The notes: generated by a model from the sequence alone, not told the origin. Positions 17,606-27,336 are shown, counted from the stretch's first letter. The stretch is DNA of 64,000 nucleotides from Rhodobacter viridis (GCF_003217355.1 NZ_QJTK01000009.1:101724-165723); one strand, 5' to 3'. Numbers and translations are program-made.

Positions 17606-18472
17606 ATGGCATTCGGCACGAATATCCGCACCTGGTTCGAAGGACGCTGGCACGAGGGGGACGTCGCGGTCATGCGCGCGGCCGATCACGGCATCTGGCA
17701 GGGCTCGTCGGTCTTCGACGGCGCGCGGATGTTCGACGGCCTCGTGCCCGATCTGGACCTGCACTGCGCGCGGGTGAACCGCTCGGCCGCGGCGCTGATG
17801 ATCACGCCGACGATGGATCCGACCGAGATGGTCGAGATCGCCCGCGAGGGGCTGCGGAAATACGCGGCAGGCGCGGCGGTCTATGTGCGGCCGATGTATT
17901 GGGCGCTCGACGGCTCCGATCTCGGTGTCGCGCCGATGGAGGGGGCGACGGGCTTCGCGCTGTGTCTGGAAGAAGTGCCGATGCCGCCCGCCGACAAGAC
18001 CGTCACCCTGACGACGACGCAATTCCGCCGCCCGGTGCTGGCCGACAACGTCTGCAACGCCAAGGCGGGCTGTCTTTATCCCAACAACGCCCGGATGCTG
18101 GTCGAAGCGAAGCGCAAGGGCTTCGGCAATGCGCTGGTGCAGGATGCGATGGGCAATGTCGCGGAATCGGCGACGGCGAACGTCTTCATCGTCAAGGACG
18201 GCGTCGTGCTGACGCCCATCGCGAACGGCACTTTCCTTGCGGGGATCACCCGCGCCCGCCACATGGCAAACCTGCGCGCCGCGGGCGTCGAGGTGCGCGA
18301 GGCGATCCTGACGCTCGACGACGTGCGGGCGGCGGACGAGGTGTTCCTCTCGGGCAACTTCGGCAAGGTCACCCCGGTGACGGGCTTTGACGATGTCACC
18401 TATGCCCACGGGCCGATGACGAAACGCATCCGCGAGATCTACATGGACTGGGCGCTGTCCGCGCCGCTCTGA
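17606..18472 (+). CDS. ilvE: Branched-chain amino acid aminotransferase
   Basis: A 288-residue fold-type IV PLP aminotransferase that makes or degrades valine, leucine and isoleucine. The PLP lysine is probably in CNAKAGCLYPNN. GNVAESATANVFIVKDG and NGTFLAGITR are the phosphate-binding and dimer blocks. A good AAAGGAG site precedes the ATG. The D-amino acid aminotransferase and ADC lyase branches share the fold, but the overall pattern fits a branched-chain enzyme. Confidence 0.87.
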   Translation: MAFGTNIRTWFEGRWHEGDVAVMRAADHGIWQGSSVFDGARMFDGLVPDLDLHCARVNRSAAALMITPTMDPTEMVEIAREGLRKYAAGAAVYVRPMYWALDGSDLGVAPMEGATGFALCLEEVPMPPADKTVTLTTTQFRRPVLADNVCNAKAGCLYPNNARMLVEAKRKGFGNALVQDAMGNVAESATANVFIVKDGVVLTPIANGTFLAGITRARHMANLRAAGVEVREAILTLDDVRAADEVFLSGNFGKVTPVTGFDDVTYAHGPMTKRIREIYMDWALSAPL

Positions 18473-18528
18473 AACGATTGCCAAAAGGTCAAGTTCCGGT
18501 CCATGATGCCTGCAATCCGGAGGACAGG

Positions 18529-18984
18529 ATGCGCAAGTTTCTCGTGGTGCTCGACCAGACCCGCGAATGTCTGAATGCGATGCGTTATGCCGCGATGCGG
18601 GCGGCGCATACGGGCGGGGGAGTCACCATTCTGTCGGTGATCCCGCCCGACGACTACCAGCACTGGATCGGTGTCTCGGAAATCATGCGCGCCGAAGCGC
18701 GCGAGACGATCACCGCGCATTTCGAGGTTTTCGCGAAATGGATGCGCGACAAGCAGGGGGTGAACCCCGAACTGGTGATCCGCGAAGGCGATCCGGTGAC
18801 CGAGATCATGGGTCTGGTGCGCGAAGACCCGGAAATCGGCGTGCTGGTGCTGGGCGCTGGCACCGACAAATCCGGGCCGGGGCCGCTGGTGACGCAGCTC
18901 AGTCGCAGCTCGGGCAACCTGCCGATCCCGCTCACCATCGTTCCGGGCGACATGTCCAAGGAACGGCTCGAGTCGATCACGTAA
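18529..18984 (+). CDS. Universal stress protein (UspA family)
   Basis: A 151-residue UspA-fold protein. It starts MRKFLVVLDQT and has the ATP-loop-like LGAGTDKSGPGPLV, where the G-x2-G-x9-G(S/T) pattern is only partly kept, so nucleotide binding is uncertain. GGAGGA precedes the ATG. It is monocistronic between ilvE and nfu. Role in stress survival is inferred from the family only. Confidence 0.85.
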   Translation: MRKFLVVLDQTRECLNAMRYAAMRAAHTGGGVTILSVIPPDDYQHWIGVSEIMRAEARETITAHFEVFAKWMRDKQGVNPELVIREGDPVTEIMGLVREDPEIGVLVLGAGTDKSGPGPLVTQLSRSSGNLPIPLTIVPGDMSKERLESIT

Positions 18985-18994
18985 GGGGTCAATC

Positions 18995-19023
18995 TTGACG
19001 GTTTCGGTCGGCAAGCGCATATA
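18995..19023 (+). promoter_or_regulatory. Sigma-70-type promoter for nfu-tsaB-rimI
   Basis: TTGACG and CATATA are separated by 17 bases and lie 25 bases upstream of the nfu ATG, with AGGAGG between. This fits a housekeeping promoter for the three-gene unit. Confidence 0.5.
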
Positions 19024-19047
19024 AGCCTCAAGCCAAGGAGGCATCCG

Positions 19048-19614
19048 ATGTTCATCCAGACCGAGACGACCCCGAACCCCGCCACGCTGAAATTCCTGCC
19101 GGGGCTTGACGTGATGCCCGAGGGCGTCGCCGATTTCACCTCTGTCGAAGCGGCGCAGGTCTCGCCGCTCGCGGGTCGGATCTTCCGCGTTGCGGGGGTG
19201 AAGGCGGTGTTTCTGGGTTCGGATTTCGTCACCGTGACCAAGGACGAGGCCACCGAATGGGCCCATGCCCGCCCCGCGATCATGGGCGCGATCATGGAGC
19301 ATTACCAGTCGGGCCAACCGGTGCTGATGGGCGCGGCCGCGGGCGGCCACACGACGGGCGGCGCCGAGGATGGCGAAGACGGTGCGATCATCGCGCAGAT
19401 CAAGGAACTGCTGGATACCCGGGTCCGCCCGGCGGTGGCGCGCGATGGCGGCGACATCACCTTCCACGGCTTTGAAAAGGGCGTGGTTTACCTGCACATG
19501 CAGGGCGCCTGCGCGGGCTGCCCGTCCTCGACCTACACGCTGAAGATGGGCATCGAGAACCTGCTGCGCCATTACATCCCGGAAGTCAGCGAGGTCCGCG
19601 CCGTTGCGCAGTGA
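19048..19614 (+). CDS. NifU-like Fe-S scaffold/carrier protein (Nfu)
   Basis: A 188-residue Fe-S cluster carrier. An N-terminal Nfu_N domain (MFIQTETTPNPATLKFLPG) is followed by a C-terminal NifU domain with the cluster-ligating CxxC in GACAGCPSSTYTLKMGIE. This architecture is that of mitochondrial NFU1-type proteins that deliver 4Fe-4S clusters. It is not the nif-specific NifU, which has extra N-terminal and ferredoxin domains. The stop overlaps the tsaB start. Confidence 0.92.
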   Translation: MFIQTETTPNPATLKFLPGLDVMPEGVADFTSVEAAQVSPLAGRIFRVAGVKAVFLGSDFVTVTKDEATEWAHARPAIMGAIMEHYQSGQPVLMGAAAGGHTTGGAEDGEDGAIIAQIKELLDTRVRPAVARDGGDITFHGFEKGVVYLHMQGACAGCPSSTYTLKMGIENLLRHYIPEVSEVRAVAQ

Positions 19615-20236
19615 GCCGCTGGTTCTGGGCTTTGACACCTCGGCCGCGCATTGCGCGGCCGCTTTGGTTCGGGGCGACGCGGTTCTGGCCACCCGCGTCG
19701 AAGACATGGCCAAGGGGCAGGCCGAACGGCTGATGCCGCTGCTGGAAGAGCTGCTTGCAGAGGCGGGCCTCGGCTGGAAAGACCTTGATGCCCTTGGCGT
19801 CGGCACCGGCCCCGGAAATTTCACCGGCGTGCGGATTTCCGTCGCCGCCGCGCGCGGTCTGGCGCTGGGGCTGCAGATCCCGGCGATCGGCGTTTCGATC
19901 TTCGAGGCGCTGGCCCATGACACCCCCCGCCCGGTCGCGGTGGCCCTCGATGCCCGCCGCGACGAGGCCTATGCGCAGCTCTTCACCGCGACGGGCGCCG
20001 CGGCCCCGAGCCTGACCCCCGCGGCAGCTCTGGCCGAAACGCTGGCCGGGGTCCCGGTGATCGGCCTCGCCCTGCCGCGCTCGGCACCGCTTTCCCCCCG
20101 TCATCCGCTGGCCGAGGCGGTGGCGCTGGTCGCGGCAACGAAGCTTGGCACCGACCAGCCCCGGCCCGCGCCGCTTTACCTGCGCGGCGCCGATGCCGCG
20201 CCGCCCTCCGACCCGCCGCCAGTGATTCTCGACTGA
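19604..20236 (+). CDS. tsaB: tRNA threonylcarbamoyladenosine biosynthesis protein TsaB
   Basis: A 210-residue ASKHA-fold partner of TsaD in t6A synthesis on tRNA. The N-terminus LVLGFDTSAAHCAAAL and GVGTGPGNFTGVRI are diagnostic. The only plausible start is a TTG at 19604 inside the end of nfu, so translation is probably coupled. The stop overlaps the rimI-like ATG (TGATG). The tsaB-rimI pairing is common in bacteria. Confidence 0.93.
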   Translation: MRSEPLVLGFDTSAAHCAAALVRGDAVLATRVEDMAKGQAERLMPLLEELLAEAGLGWKDLDALGVGTGPGNFTGVRISVAAARGLALGLQIPAIGVSIFEALAHDTPRPVAVALDARRDEAYAQLFTATGAAAPSLTPAAALAETLAGVPVIGLALPRSAPLSPRHPLAEAVALVAATKLGTDQPRPAPLYLRGADAAPPSDPPPVILD

Positions 20237-20655
20237 TGACCCCGGACGCCCTTGCCGATCTGCATGCCCGCTGCTTCACCACGCCCCGGCCGTGGTCAGC
20301 GGCGGAATTTGCCGATTTTCTGGGCTCGCCGCTCTGTTTTCTGCTGACCGAACCGGCGGGGTTCCTGCTTGGTCGGGTCATCGCGGACGAGGCGGAACTG
20401 CTGACCATCGCCGTCGATCCTGCCGCGCGACGGCAGGGCATGGGCGCAAGGCTTCTGTCCGGCTTTGCAGCGACCGCCAAAGCCCGCGGCGCCAGCTGTG
20501 CCTTCCTTGAGGTCGCCGCCACGAACGCCCCGGCGCAGGCGCTTTACCGGCAGGCGGGCTGGCGGGAGACCGGGCGACGGCGGGCCTATTACCATGCCCC
20601 CGACGGTACCGCCGAAGACGCGCTGGTGATGACCTGCGACCTGTCGCACGGCTGA
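20236..20655 (+). CDS. rimI: GNAT acetyltransferase, RimI-like
   Basis: A 139-residue N-acetyltransferase, probably acetylating the N-terminus of ribosomal protein S18 or other proteins. The acetyl-CoA-binding pattern is AARRQGMGARLLSGF, and LEVAATNAPAQALYRQAGW is the RimI-type C-terminal motif. It is translationally coupled to tsaB. Broad N-terminal acetyltransferase activity rather than a single target is possible. Confidence 0.85.
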   Translation: MTPDALADLHARCFTTPRPWSAAEFADFLGSPLCFLLTEPAGFLLGRVIADEAELLTIAVDPAARRQGMGARLLSGFAATAKARGASCAFLEVAATNAPAQALYRQAGWRETGRRRAYYHAPDGTAEDALVMTCDLSHG

Positions 20656-20794
20656 GCCGCCTGCCCTCAAGTCCCCCTTGACCCCCTGCCCCGGTTCTGG
20701 CCCTATCGGCCTCGGGTTGCCCGTCCTCGCCGGGCGGACCGAAATCAGACAGAGGCCGCCAGAACCTGCGGCCATAGTCGACAGGAGAGATGTC

Positions 20795-21889
20795 ATGAAG
20801 AACGTTTTGCTGGGAACCGTCGCCTTCCTCGCGGTGGCTGCGGTCGGTGGGTATGTCCTCGTCCTCAAGCCCGGAGCGTCTTCCGCCCCGCAACCCACCC
20901 CCGCCGCCGAACCGGCTCCGGCCGCCGCTGCCCCTGCCTCCCCCGCGGCCGATGCCAGTGCCGCGGCAGGTCCGGCGCTGATCTTCGACCTTGGCGGCAA
21001 ATTCGACAAATCCTTCAACGAAGCTGCCTTCAACGGCGCGCAGAAATGGGCGGCCGAGACCGGCGCGACGTTCAAGGAACTGGAAATGCAGTCGGAAGCC
21101 CAGCGTGAACAGGCGCTGCGCCGCTTCGCCGAAGCCGGCGCAAACCCGATCGCGATGACCGGCTTCGCCTTTGGGGACGTGCTGAACACCGTCGCCCCGG
21201 ATTACCCGGACACCAAATTCGTCATCGTCGATGCGGTCGTCGATCAGCCGAACGTGCGCTCGGTGGTGTTTCAGGAAGAGCAGGGCTCGTATCTGGTCGG
21301 CATGATGGCGGCGATGGCCTCGAAGACCGGCACCGTGGGCTTCGTCGGCGGCATGGACATTCCGCTGATCCGCAAGTTCGAATGCGGCTATGCGCAGGGC
21401 GCGAAAGCGGCGAAACCCGAGATCAAGGTCGTCTACAACATGACCGGCACCACGCCCGCCGCGTGGAACGACCCGGTGAAGGGCTCGGAACTGACCAAGG
21501 CGCAGATCGCGCAAGGGGCTGACGTCGTCTTTGCCGCCGCGGGCTCGACCGGACTTGGCATCCTGCAGACCGCCGCGGACGAGAACATCCTCGGCATCGG
21601 CGTCGACAGCAACCAGAACTTCCTGCATCCGGGCAAGATCCTGACCTCGATGATCAAGCGCGTCGATGTCACGATCTATGACGCCTTCAAGGAAGGCGCC
21701 GCGATGAAGACGGGCACCGTCGTCGCCGGGCTGAAGGACGACGGCATCGGCTATGCGATGGATGAAAACAACGCCAAGCTGGTGACGCCGGAGATGAAAG
21801 CCGCGGTCGATGCCGCCGCCGAAAAGATCAAGTCGGGCGAGATCAAGGTGCACGACTACATGACGGACAACACCTGCCCGGTGAACTGA
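20795..21889 (+). CDS. BMP-family nucleoside-binding protein of an ABC importer
   Basis: A 364-residue substrate-binding protein of the BMP/PnrA family, which binds purine nucleosides. An N-terminal hydrophobic segment (about 3-25) without a lipobox cysteine serves as a signal or membrane anchor. An Ala/Pro-rich linker (about 30-62) and the binding domain (LIFDLGGKFDKSFNEAAF onward) follow. The start at 20795 has AGGAGA. It overlaps the ATPase gene by one base in a five-gene unit ending in a nucleoside phosphorylase. Confidence 0.9.
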   Translation: MKNVLLGTVAFLAVAAVGGYVLVLKPGASSAPQPTPAAEPAPAAAAPASPAADASAAAGPALIFDLGGKFDKSFNEAAFNGAQKWAAETGATFKELEMQSEAQREQALRRFAEAGANPIAMTGFAFGDVLNTVAPDYPDTKFVIVDAVVDQPNVRSVVFQEEQGSYLVGMMAAMASKTGTVGFVGGMDIPLIRKFECGYAQGAKAAKPEIKVVYNMTGTTPAAWNDPVKGSELTKAQIAQGADVVFAAAGSTGLGILQTAADENILGIGVDSNQNFLHPGKILTSMIKRVDVTIYDAFKEGAAMKTGTVVAGLKDDGIGYAMDENNAKLVTPEMKAAVDAAAEKIKSGEIKVHDYMTDNTCPVN

Positions 21890-23481
21890 TGGCATCGGCA
21901 ACCGAGACGGGGCGGCAGGCAACTGCCGCCCCAGCGCCAAGACCGCCTGCGATCGAGCTGCGGGGGATTTCCAAATCCTTCGGCGCGGTGCAGGCGAACA
22001 AGGACATTTCGATCCGCGTGCGGCCGGGCACGATCCACGGCATCGTCGGCGAAAACGGCGCGGGCAAATCGACGCTGATGTCGATCCTCTATGGGTTCTA
22101 CCGCGCCGACGCGGGCGAGATCCTGATCGACGGCCGCCCCACCGTCATTCCCGACAGTCAGTCCGCGATCCGCGCGGGCATCGGGATGGTGTTCCAGCAT
22201 TTCAAGCTGGTGCCGAATTTCTCGGTTCTGGAAAACGTGATCCTCGGCGCCGAAGATGGCGCGCTGCTTCGCCCGTCGCTCGCCAAGGCGCGGAAAACGC
22301 TGGCCGATCTGGCGCGGGACTATGAACTTGACGTCGATCCCGACGCGCTTGTCGAAGAACTTTCCGTGGGCCATCAGCAGCGCGTCGAGATCCTGAAGGC
22401 GCTTTACCGCCACGCCGACATTCTCATTCTGGACGAGCCGACCGGGGTTCTGACCCCGGACGAGGCCGACCATCTGTTTCGCATCCTGCGCGGGCTGAAG
22501 GCGCAGGGCAAGACGATCCTCCTGATCACCCACAAGCTGCGCGAGATCATGGAGATCACCGACGAGGTTTCTGTGATGCGCCGCGGCGAGATGGTGGCGA
22601 CGGTCACCACCGCTGACACCAGCCCCGAACAGCTCGCTGAGCTGATGGTGGGCCGCAAGGTGCTCTTGCATGTGCCGAAAGGCCCCGCCAATCCGGGGCG
22701 CGAGGTGCTGCGCGTCAGCGATCTGCACGTCACCGATGCGCTGGGGGTCGAACGGCTCAAGGGCATCAACCTGACGATCCGCGCGGGCGAGATCCTCGGC
22801 ATCGCGGGGGTGGCGGGCAATGGCCAGTCGGAGCTGTTGCAGGTGCTCGGCGGTTTCGCCAAGGGCACGGTCAGCGGCATGATCGCGGTGGAGGGGGCGC
22901 AAATCCCGGCTGCGGGCAAGGGTGCGACCGGCCAGACCCGGCGGCAGATCGGCATTTCCCATGTGCCCGAGGATCGCCACCACCTCGGCCTGATCCTCGA
23001 TTTCGCCGCTTGGGAAAACATCGCCTTCGGCTACCACTCGGCGCCGGAATATCAGGCGAATGCGCTCTTCATGGACAATGACGCCATCCTGCGCGACACC
23101 GAGGGCAAGATGGACCGCTTCGACGTGCGTCCGCCGGACCCGTCGCTGCCCGCGAAAAGCTTCTCGGGCGGCAATCAGCAGAAGATCGTTCTGGCGCGCG
23201 AGATCGAGCGCAATCCGGTGCTGCTGCTGGTCGGCCAACCGACGCGCGGGGTCGACATTGGCGCCATCGAATTCATCCACCGTCGCATTGTCGAACTGCG
23301 CGATGCGGGCGCGGCGGTGCTGCTGGTCTCGGTCGAGCTTGACGAAATCCTGTCGCTGTCGGACCGCATCGCGGTGATGTTTGACGGCCAGATCATGGGC
23401 GAGCGCCTGCCCGCCGAGACGAACGAACGCGAGCTGGGCCTCTTGATGGCCGGTGTCGCCAGGACCGCGGGGGCCGCGTGA
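21889..23481 (+). CDS. Nucleoside ABC transporter, tandem ATP-binding protein
   Basis: A 530-residue protein with two nucleotide-binding domains, as in NupA, YufO and sugar importers. The first has Walker A GENGAGKST, signature LSVGHQQRVE and Walker B ILILDEPTG. The second has a degenerate Walker A (GVAGNGQSELL, lacking GKS/T) and signature SFSGGNQQK, so only one site is probably fully active, as usual for the family. TGATG overlap couples it to the permease gene. Confidence 0.92.
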   Translation: MASATETGRQATAAPAPRPPAIELRGISKSFGAVQANKDISIRVRPGTIHGIVGENGAGKSTLMSILYGFYRADAGEILIDGRPTVIPDSQSAIRAGIGMVFQHFKLVPNFSVLENVILGAEDGALLRPSLAKARKTLADLARDYELDVDPDALVEELSVGHQQRVEILKALYRHADILILDEPTGVLTPDEADHLFRILRGLKAQGKTILLITHKLREIMEITDEVSVMRRGEMVATVTTADTSPEQLAELMVGRKVLLHVPKGPANPGREVLRVSDLHVTDALGVERLKGINLTIRAGEILGIAGVAGNGQSELLQVLGGFAKGTVSGMIAVEGAQIPAAGKGATGQTRRQIGISHVPEDRHHLGLILDFAAWENIAFGYHSAPEYQANALFMDNDAILRDTEGKMDRFDVRPPDPSLPAKSFSGGNQQKIVLAREIERNPVLLLVGQPTRGVDIGAIEFIHRRIVELRDAGAAVLLVSVELDEILSLSDRIAVMFDGQIMGERLPAETNERELGLLMAGVARTAGAA

Positions 23482-24584
23482 TGGAGAAACTTCCGGCTTG
23501 GGCCGATCTGGTGCTGGTGCCGCTGATTTCGCTGGCGCTGGCGGCGCTGATTTCGGCGCTTGTGGTGCTGGGCATCGGTGGCGACCCGATCGAGGCGGTC
23601 TCGGTGATGGTGAAGGGTGCCTTGGGCTCGGCCTATGGCTGGGGCTATACGCTTTACTACACCACCTCCTTCATCTTCACCGGGCTGGCGGTCACGGTCG
23701 CCTATCACGCCAGCCAGTTCAACATCGGCGGCGAGGGACAGGCGCAGCTCGGCGGGCTGGGCGTCGCGCTGGTGCTTCTGGCGGTTGATTGGCCGCACTG
23801 GTCGGTGGCGCTGCTCGCCGCCAGCCTGGGCGCGGCGGCTTTCGGCGCGGCCTGGGCGGCGATCCCGGCCTGGTTGCAGGCAAAACGCGGCAGCCACATC
23901 GTCATCACCACGATCATGTTCAACTACATCGCCGCCGCGCTGATCGTCTATCTGCTGGTCGAGGTGCTGCGCCCCGTGGGCCAGATGGACCCGGCCACGG
24001 CGCATTTCCCGGCCTCGGCGCATCTGCCAAGCTTTGGCGAAATCCCGGGCCTGTCGCTTGTGTTCTCGAAACAGGTGCCGGTGAACGTCTCGTTCTTTCT
24101 CTCCATCGCGGCCTGTTTCGCGGTCTGGGTGCTCTTGTGGCGCACCCGGCTCGGCTATGAAATCCGCGCCTTCGGCAAATCCGAAACCGCGGCCGTCTAT
24201 GCCGGCATTTCGCCCACCAGGGTCATCGTCGTCTCGATGCTGATTTCGGGCGCCTTGGCCGGGCTGATGGCGGTGAACAACGTCATGGGCGAGTCCGAGC
24301 GGCTGCTCCAGAACGCCTCCGAGGGGGCCGGTTTCATCGGCATCGCCGTGGCACTGATGGGGCGCAACCATCCGCTTGGCGTCTTCCTTGCCGCGCTGCT
24401 CTTTGGCTTCCTGTATCAAGGCGGGGCCGAGATGGGGCTTTGGACCACGATCCCGATCGAGCTGCGCACGCTTCTGCAGGGCCTCGTGATCCTCTTCACC
24501 GGGGCGCTTGATACGATGGTGCGGATGATGCTGGTGCCGCTCTTTCGCGCGGCGCCGATGAAACGCATCGGGGGGGCGGCGTGA
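23481..24584 (+). CDS. Nucleoside ABC transporter permease 1 (YufP/NupB type)
   Basis: A 367-residue polytopic inner membrane permease of the BPD_transp_2 family, with about eight to nine hydrophobic segments. The N-terminus has a helix from about 10 to 35. The ATG at 23481 overlaps the ATPase stop, and a GTG one codon earlier is possible. It pairs with the next permease to form the membrane pore of the nucleoside importer. Confidence 0.9.
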   Translation: MEKLPAWADLVLVPLISLALAALISALVVLGIGGDPIEAVSVMVKGALGSAYGWGYTLYYTTSFIFTGLAVTVAYHASQFNIGGEGQAQLGGLGVALVLLAVDWPHWSVALLAASLGAAAFGAAWAAIPAWLQAKRGSHIVITTIMFNYIAAALIVYLLVEVLRPVGQMDPATAHFPASAHLPSFGEIPGLSLVFSKQVPVNVSFFLSIAACFAVWVLLWRTRLGYEIRAFGKSETAAVYAGISPTRVIVVSMLISGALAGLMAVNNVMGESERLLQNASEGAGFIGIAVALMGRNHPLGVFLAALLFGFLYQGGAEMGLWTTIPIELRTLLQGLVILFTGALDTMVRMMLVPLFRAAPMKRIGGAA

Positions 24585-25558
24585 TGGATTACACGACGCT
24601 GATCGAGATCCTCGGCTCGACGCTGCGCCTTGGCACGCCGCTGCTTCTGGCCTGCATCGCCGGGCTTTATTCCGAACGCGCGGGCATCTTCGACATCGGG
24701 CTCGAGGGCAAGATGCTGATGGCCGCGATGGCCTCGGGCGCGGTGGCGGCGCTGAGCGGCTCGGCCTGGATCGGGCTGGCGGCCGGCATCACCGCCTCGC
24801 TTCTCTTTGCGGCGATCCACGGGCTTGCCTCGATCACCTTCCGCGGCAACCAGCTGATTTCCGGGGTGGCGCTGAACTTCGTCGCCTCGGGGGCGACGAT
24901 CCTGATCGCGCAGACCGCCTTCGGTCAGGGCGGCCGCACGCCACCGCTCGACGGCGCGGCGCGGTTTCAGGCGATCACCCTGCCCTTTGCCGAGGCCCTG
25001 TCGGGGGTGCCGTTCCTCGGCCCCTTCTATGCCAAGGTGATCTCGGGGCAATCGCTGCTCGTCTATCTGGCGCTCGCCATCGTGCCCGCGACCTGGTGGC
25101 TGCTTTACCGCACCCGCTTCGGGCTGCGCCTGCGCGCGGTGGGGGAAAACCCGGAATCCGTCGACACCGCGGGGGTCTCGGTGATCCGGCTGCGCTACAC
25201 CGCCGTCGCGCTGACGGGCGTGCTTTGCGGCATTGCCGGGGCCTATATGGCGACCTCGCTGCAGGCGGGCTTTGGCCGCGAGATGACCGCGGGCCGCGGC
25301 TACATCGCCTTGGCCGCGCTGATCTTTGCGAAATGGCGGCCGTGGCAGGCGCTTTGGGCGACGATGCTGTTCGGCTTCCTGCAGGCGCTTGCCCTGCGTC
25401 CCGACGTGATCGAGGCGATGTCGCCCGGCAGCCTGACCATCCCGGTCTCGTTCCTCGATGCGCTGCCCTATCTGCTGACCGTGATCGTGCTGGCGGGCTT
25501 TGTCGGCCGTGCCATCCCCCCCCGTGCCGGAGGCCAACCCTATGTCAAAGAGCGCTGA
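24584..25558 (+). CDS. Nucleoside ABC transporter permease 2 (YufQ/NupC type)
   Basis: A 324-residue polytopic permease of the same family as the preceding gene. LYSERAGIFDIGLEGKMLM is the conserved second-permease block. Start and stop overlap both neighbours. The stop lies 14 bases inside the purine nucleoside phosphorylase gene, which ties import to phosphorolysis of the nucleoside. Confidence 0.9.
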   Translation: MDYTTLIEILGSTLRLGTPLLLACIAGLYSERAGIFDIGLEGKMLMAAMASGAVAALSGSAWIGLAAGITASLLFAAIHGLASITFRGNQLISGVALNFVASGATILIAQTAFGQGGRTPPLDGAARFQAITLPFAEALSGVPFLGPFYAKVISGQSLLVYLALAIVPATWWLLYRTRFGLRLRAVGENPESVDTAGVSVIRLRYTAVALTGVLCGIAGAYMATSLQAGFGREMTAGRGYIALAALIFAKWRPWQALWATMLFGFLQALALRPDVIEAMSPGSLTIPVSFLDALPYLLTVIVLAGFVGRAIPPRAGGQPYVKER

Positions 25559-26342
25559 ACTTGCCGATCTGATCCGCTCCCGCGCCGGGGCGGAGCCGCC
25601 CGCGATCGGGCTGATCCTCGGCTCGGGCCTTGGCCATATCGCCGAGGAGATCGAGGGCATCTTCATCGATTACGCCGACCTGCCGGGCTTTCCGCAGGCG
25701 GGCGTGTCCGGGCACAACCCGAAGCTGGTGATCGGCCAGCTTGAGGGCGTGCGCGTCGCGGTCTTCGGCGGGCGGGTGCATTATTACGAACACGGCAACC
25801 CGGCCGAGATGCGCCTGCCCTTGGAAATCCTGCGCGATCTGGGCTGCGCGGACCTTCTCCTGACCAATGCCGCCGGATCGCTTCGCGACGACATCGGCCC
25901 GGGCGATCTGATGGCGCTGTCCGATCACATCAACTTCGCCGGGGTGAACCCGCTCATCGGCGAGCCGAGCGACGCCCGCTTCGTGCCGATGACCGAGGCT
26001 TACGATCCGCAGATGCGCGCCGCCCTGCAAGCCGCCGCGGCCGCCGAGGGGATCGCGCTGCCCGAGGGCGTCTATTGCTGGTTCTCCGGCCCGTCCTTTG
26101 AAACCCCCGCCGAGATCCGCGCCGCCAAGGTGTTTGGCGCCGATGCGGTCGGCATGTCGACCGTGCCCGAGGTGATCCTCGCCCGCTTCCTCGGCCTGCG
26201 CGTCGCGGCCGTTTCCGTCGTCACCAACATGGGCGCGGGGCTCTCGACCGAGGCGATCAGCCACGACCACACCAAGGCGATGGCGCCCCTTGGCGCGGCG
26301 AAATTCGAACGCATCCTGAGGCGGTTCCTGCGGTCTCGATAA
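25542..26342 (+). CDS. Purine nucleoside phosphorylase
   Basis: A 266-residue trimeric-type purine nucleoside phosphorylase that splits inosine/guanosine (or xanthosine) to base and ribose 1-phosphate. Phosphate-site and base-site blocks are GLILGSGLGHIA, GHNPKLVIG, GGRVHYYEHG, WFSGPSFETPAEI and GMSTVPEV. The ATG at 25542 has GGAGG upstream. It is the last gene of the importer operon, so the imported nucleoside is likely a purine. Base specificity cannot be set from sequence. Confidence 0.92.
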   Translation: MSKSAELADLIRSRAGAEPPAIGLILGSGLGHIAEEIEGIFIDYADLPGFPQAGVSGHNPKLVIGQLEGVRVAVFGGRVHYYEHGNPAEMRLPLEILRDLGCADLLLTNAAGSLRDDIGPGDLMALSDHINFAGVNPLIGEPSDARFVPMTEAYDPQMRAALQAAAAAEGIALPEGVYCWFSGPSFETPAEIRAAKVFGADAVGMSTVPEVILARFLGLRVAAVSVVTNMGAGLSTEAISHDHTKAMAPLGAAKFERILRRFLRSR

Positions 26343-26415
26343 CGTTACGGTAAGCCCCCCTTGCTACGCTTTGCCGCACGGGGCATGGTGGGGCAACCAA
26401 GCCGTTCGGACGACC

Positions 26416-27336
26416 ATGCAGATCTACCTCCCCATCGCCGAGGTATCGGTCAACATCTTCCTCTTGCTGGGTCTGGGCGGCCTCGTCGGGCTGCTTTCAG
26501 GCCTGTTCGGCGTGGGCGGCGGCTTCATCATCACGCCGCTTCTGTTCTTCATCGGCATTCCGCCCACCGTGGCGGTGGCGACGGGCGCCAATCAGGTCGT
26601 GGCCTCCTCGGTTTCGGGCGTGCTGGCGCAATTCCGGCGCAAGGCGGTCGACGTGCCGATGGGGATCGTGCTGCAGGTGGGCGGGATCCTCGGCTCCGGC
26701 CTTGGCATCGTGCTGTTCAACTGGCTGACCCGGCTTGGTCAGGTCGATCTGGCGGTGCAGCTGGCCTATGTCGTCTTTCTGGGCGGGATCGGCGCCTTGA
26801 TGTTGCAGGAATCGATCCGCGCCCTGCGTCGCGCCAATCGCCCCGGGGCGGTGCGGCCCCGCGATCAAAGCCGCAAGCTGGTGCATCGGCTGCCCTTCAA
26901 GATGCGCTTTCGCACTTCGGGCCTTTATATCTCGGTCATTCCGCCGTTTCTGGTCGGCATGACGGTCGGCGTGCTGGCCGCGGTGATGGGCGTCGGTGGC
27001 GGCTTCATCATGGTGCCCGCAATGATCTACCTGCTCGGCATGCCGACCAAGGTGGTGATCGGAACCTCGCTGTTTCAGATCCTGATCGTTTCGGCCTTCA
27101 CCACGCTGATGCATGCGATCACGAACCAGTCGGTCGACGTGATTCTGGCGCTTTTGCTGATCGTCGGCGGCGTGGTGGGGGCGCAGATCGGCACCCGGCT
27201 TGGCGCCCAGCTGAAGGCCGAGCAACTGCGCATCCTGCTGGCGCTGCTGGTGCTGGCGGTGGCGCTGAAACTGGGGCTTGATCTCGTGCTGCCGCCGTCC
27301 GAGTTTTACAGCCTGCAAACGGGGCGTGCCCGATGA
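26416..27336 (+). CDS. TauE/SafE family sulfite/organosulfonate exporter
   Basis: A 306-residue membrane protein with two homologous halves, each carrying the TauE pattern (GLLSGLFGVGGGFIITPLL and GVLAAVMGVGGGFIMVPAM). About eight membrane segments. Family members are thought to export sulfite, sulfoacetate or other small anions. Its stop overlaps the next gene by four bases, a pairing seen widely in alphaproteobacteria with the Alph_Pro_TM family. Confidence 0.85.
   Translation: MQIYLPIAEVSVNIFLLLGLGGLVGLLSGLFGVGGGFIITPLLFFIGIPPTVAVATGANQVVASSVSGVLAQFRRKAVDVPMGIVLQVGGILGSGLGIVLFNWLTRLGQVDLAVQLAYVVFLGGIGALMLQESIRALRRANRPGAVRPRDQSRKLVHRLPFKMRFRTSGLYISVIPPFLVGMTVGVLAAVMGVGGGFIMVPAMIYLLGMPTKVVIGTSLFQILIVSAFTTLMHAITNQSVDVILALLLIVGGVVGAQIGTRLGAQLKAEQLRILLALLVLAVALKLGLDLVLPPSEFYSLQTGRAR

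Noticed and set aside
20678..20709. TTGACC and TATCGG as a promoter of the nucleoside importer operon
   Set aside because: The spacer is about 20 bases, too long for a standard promoter.
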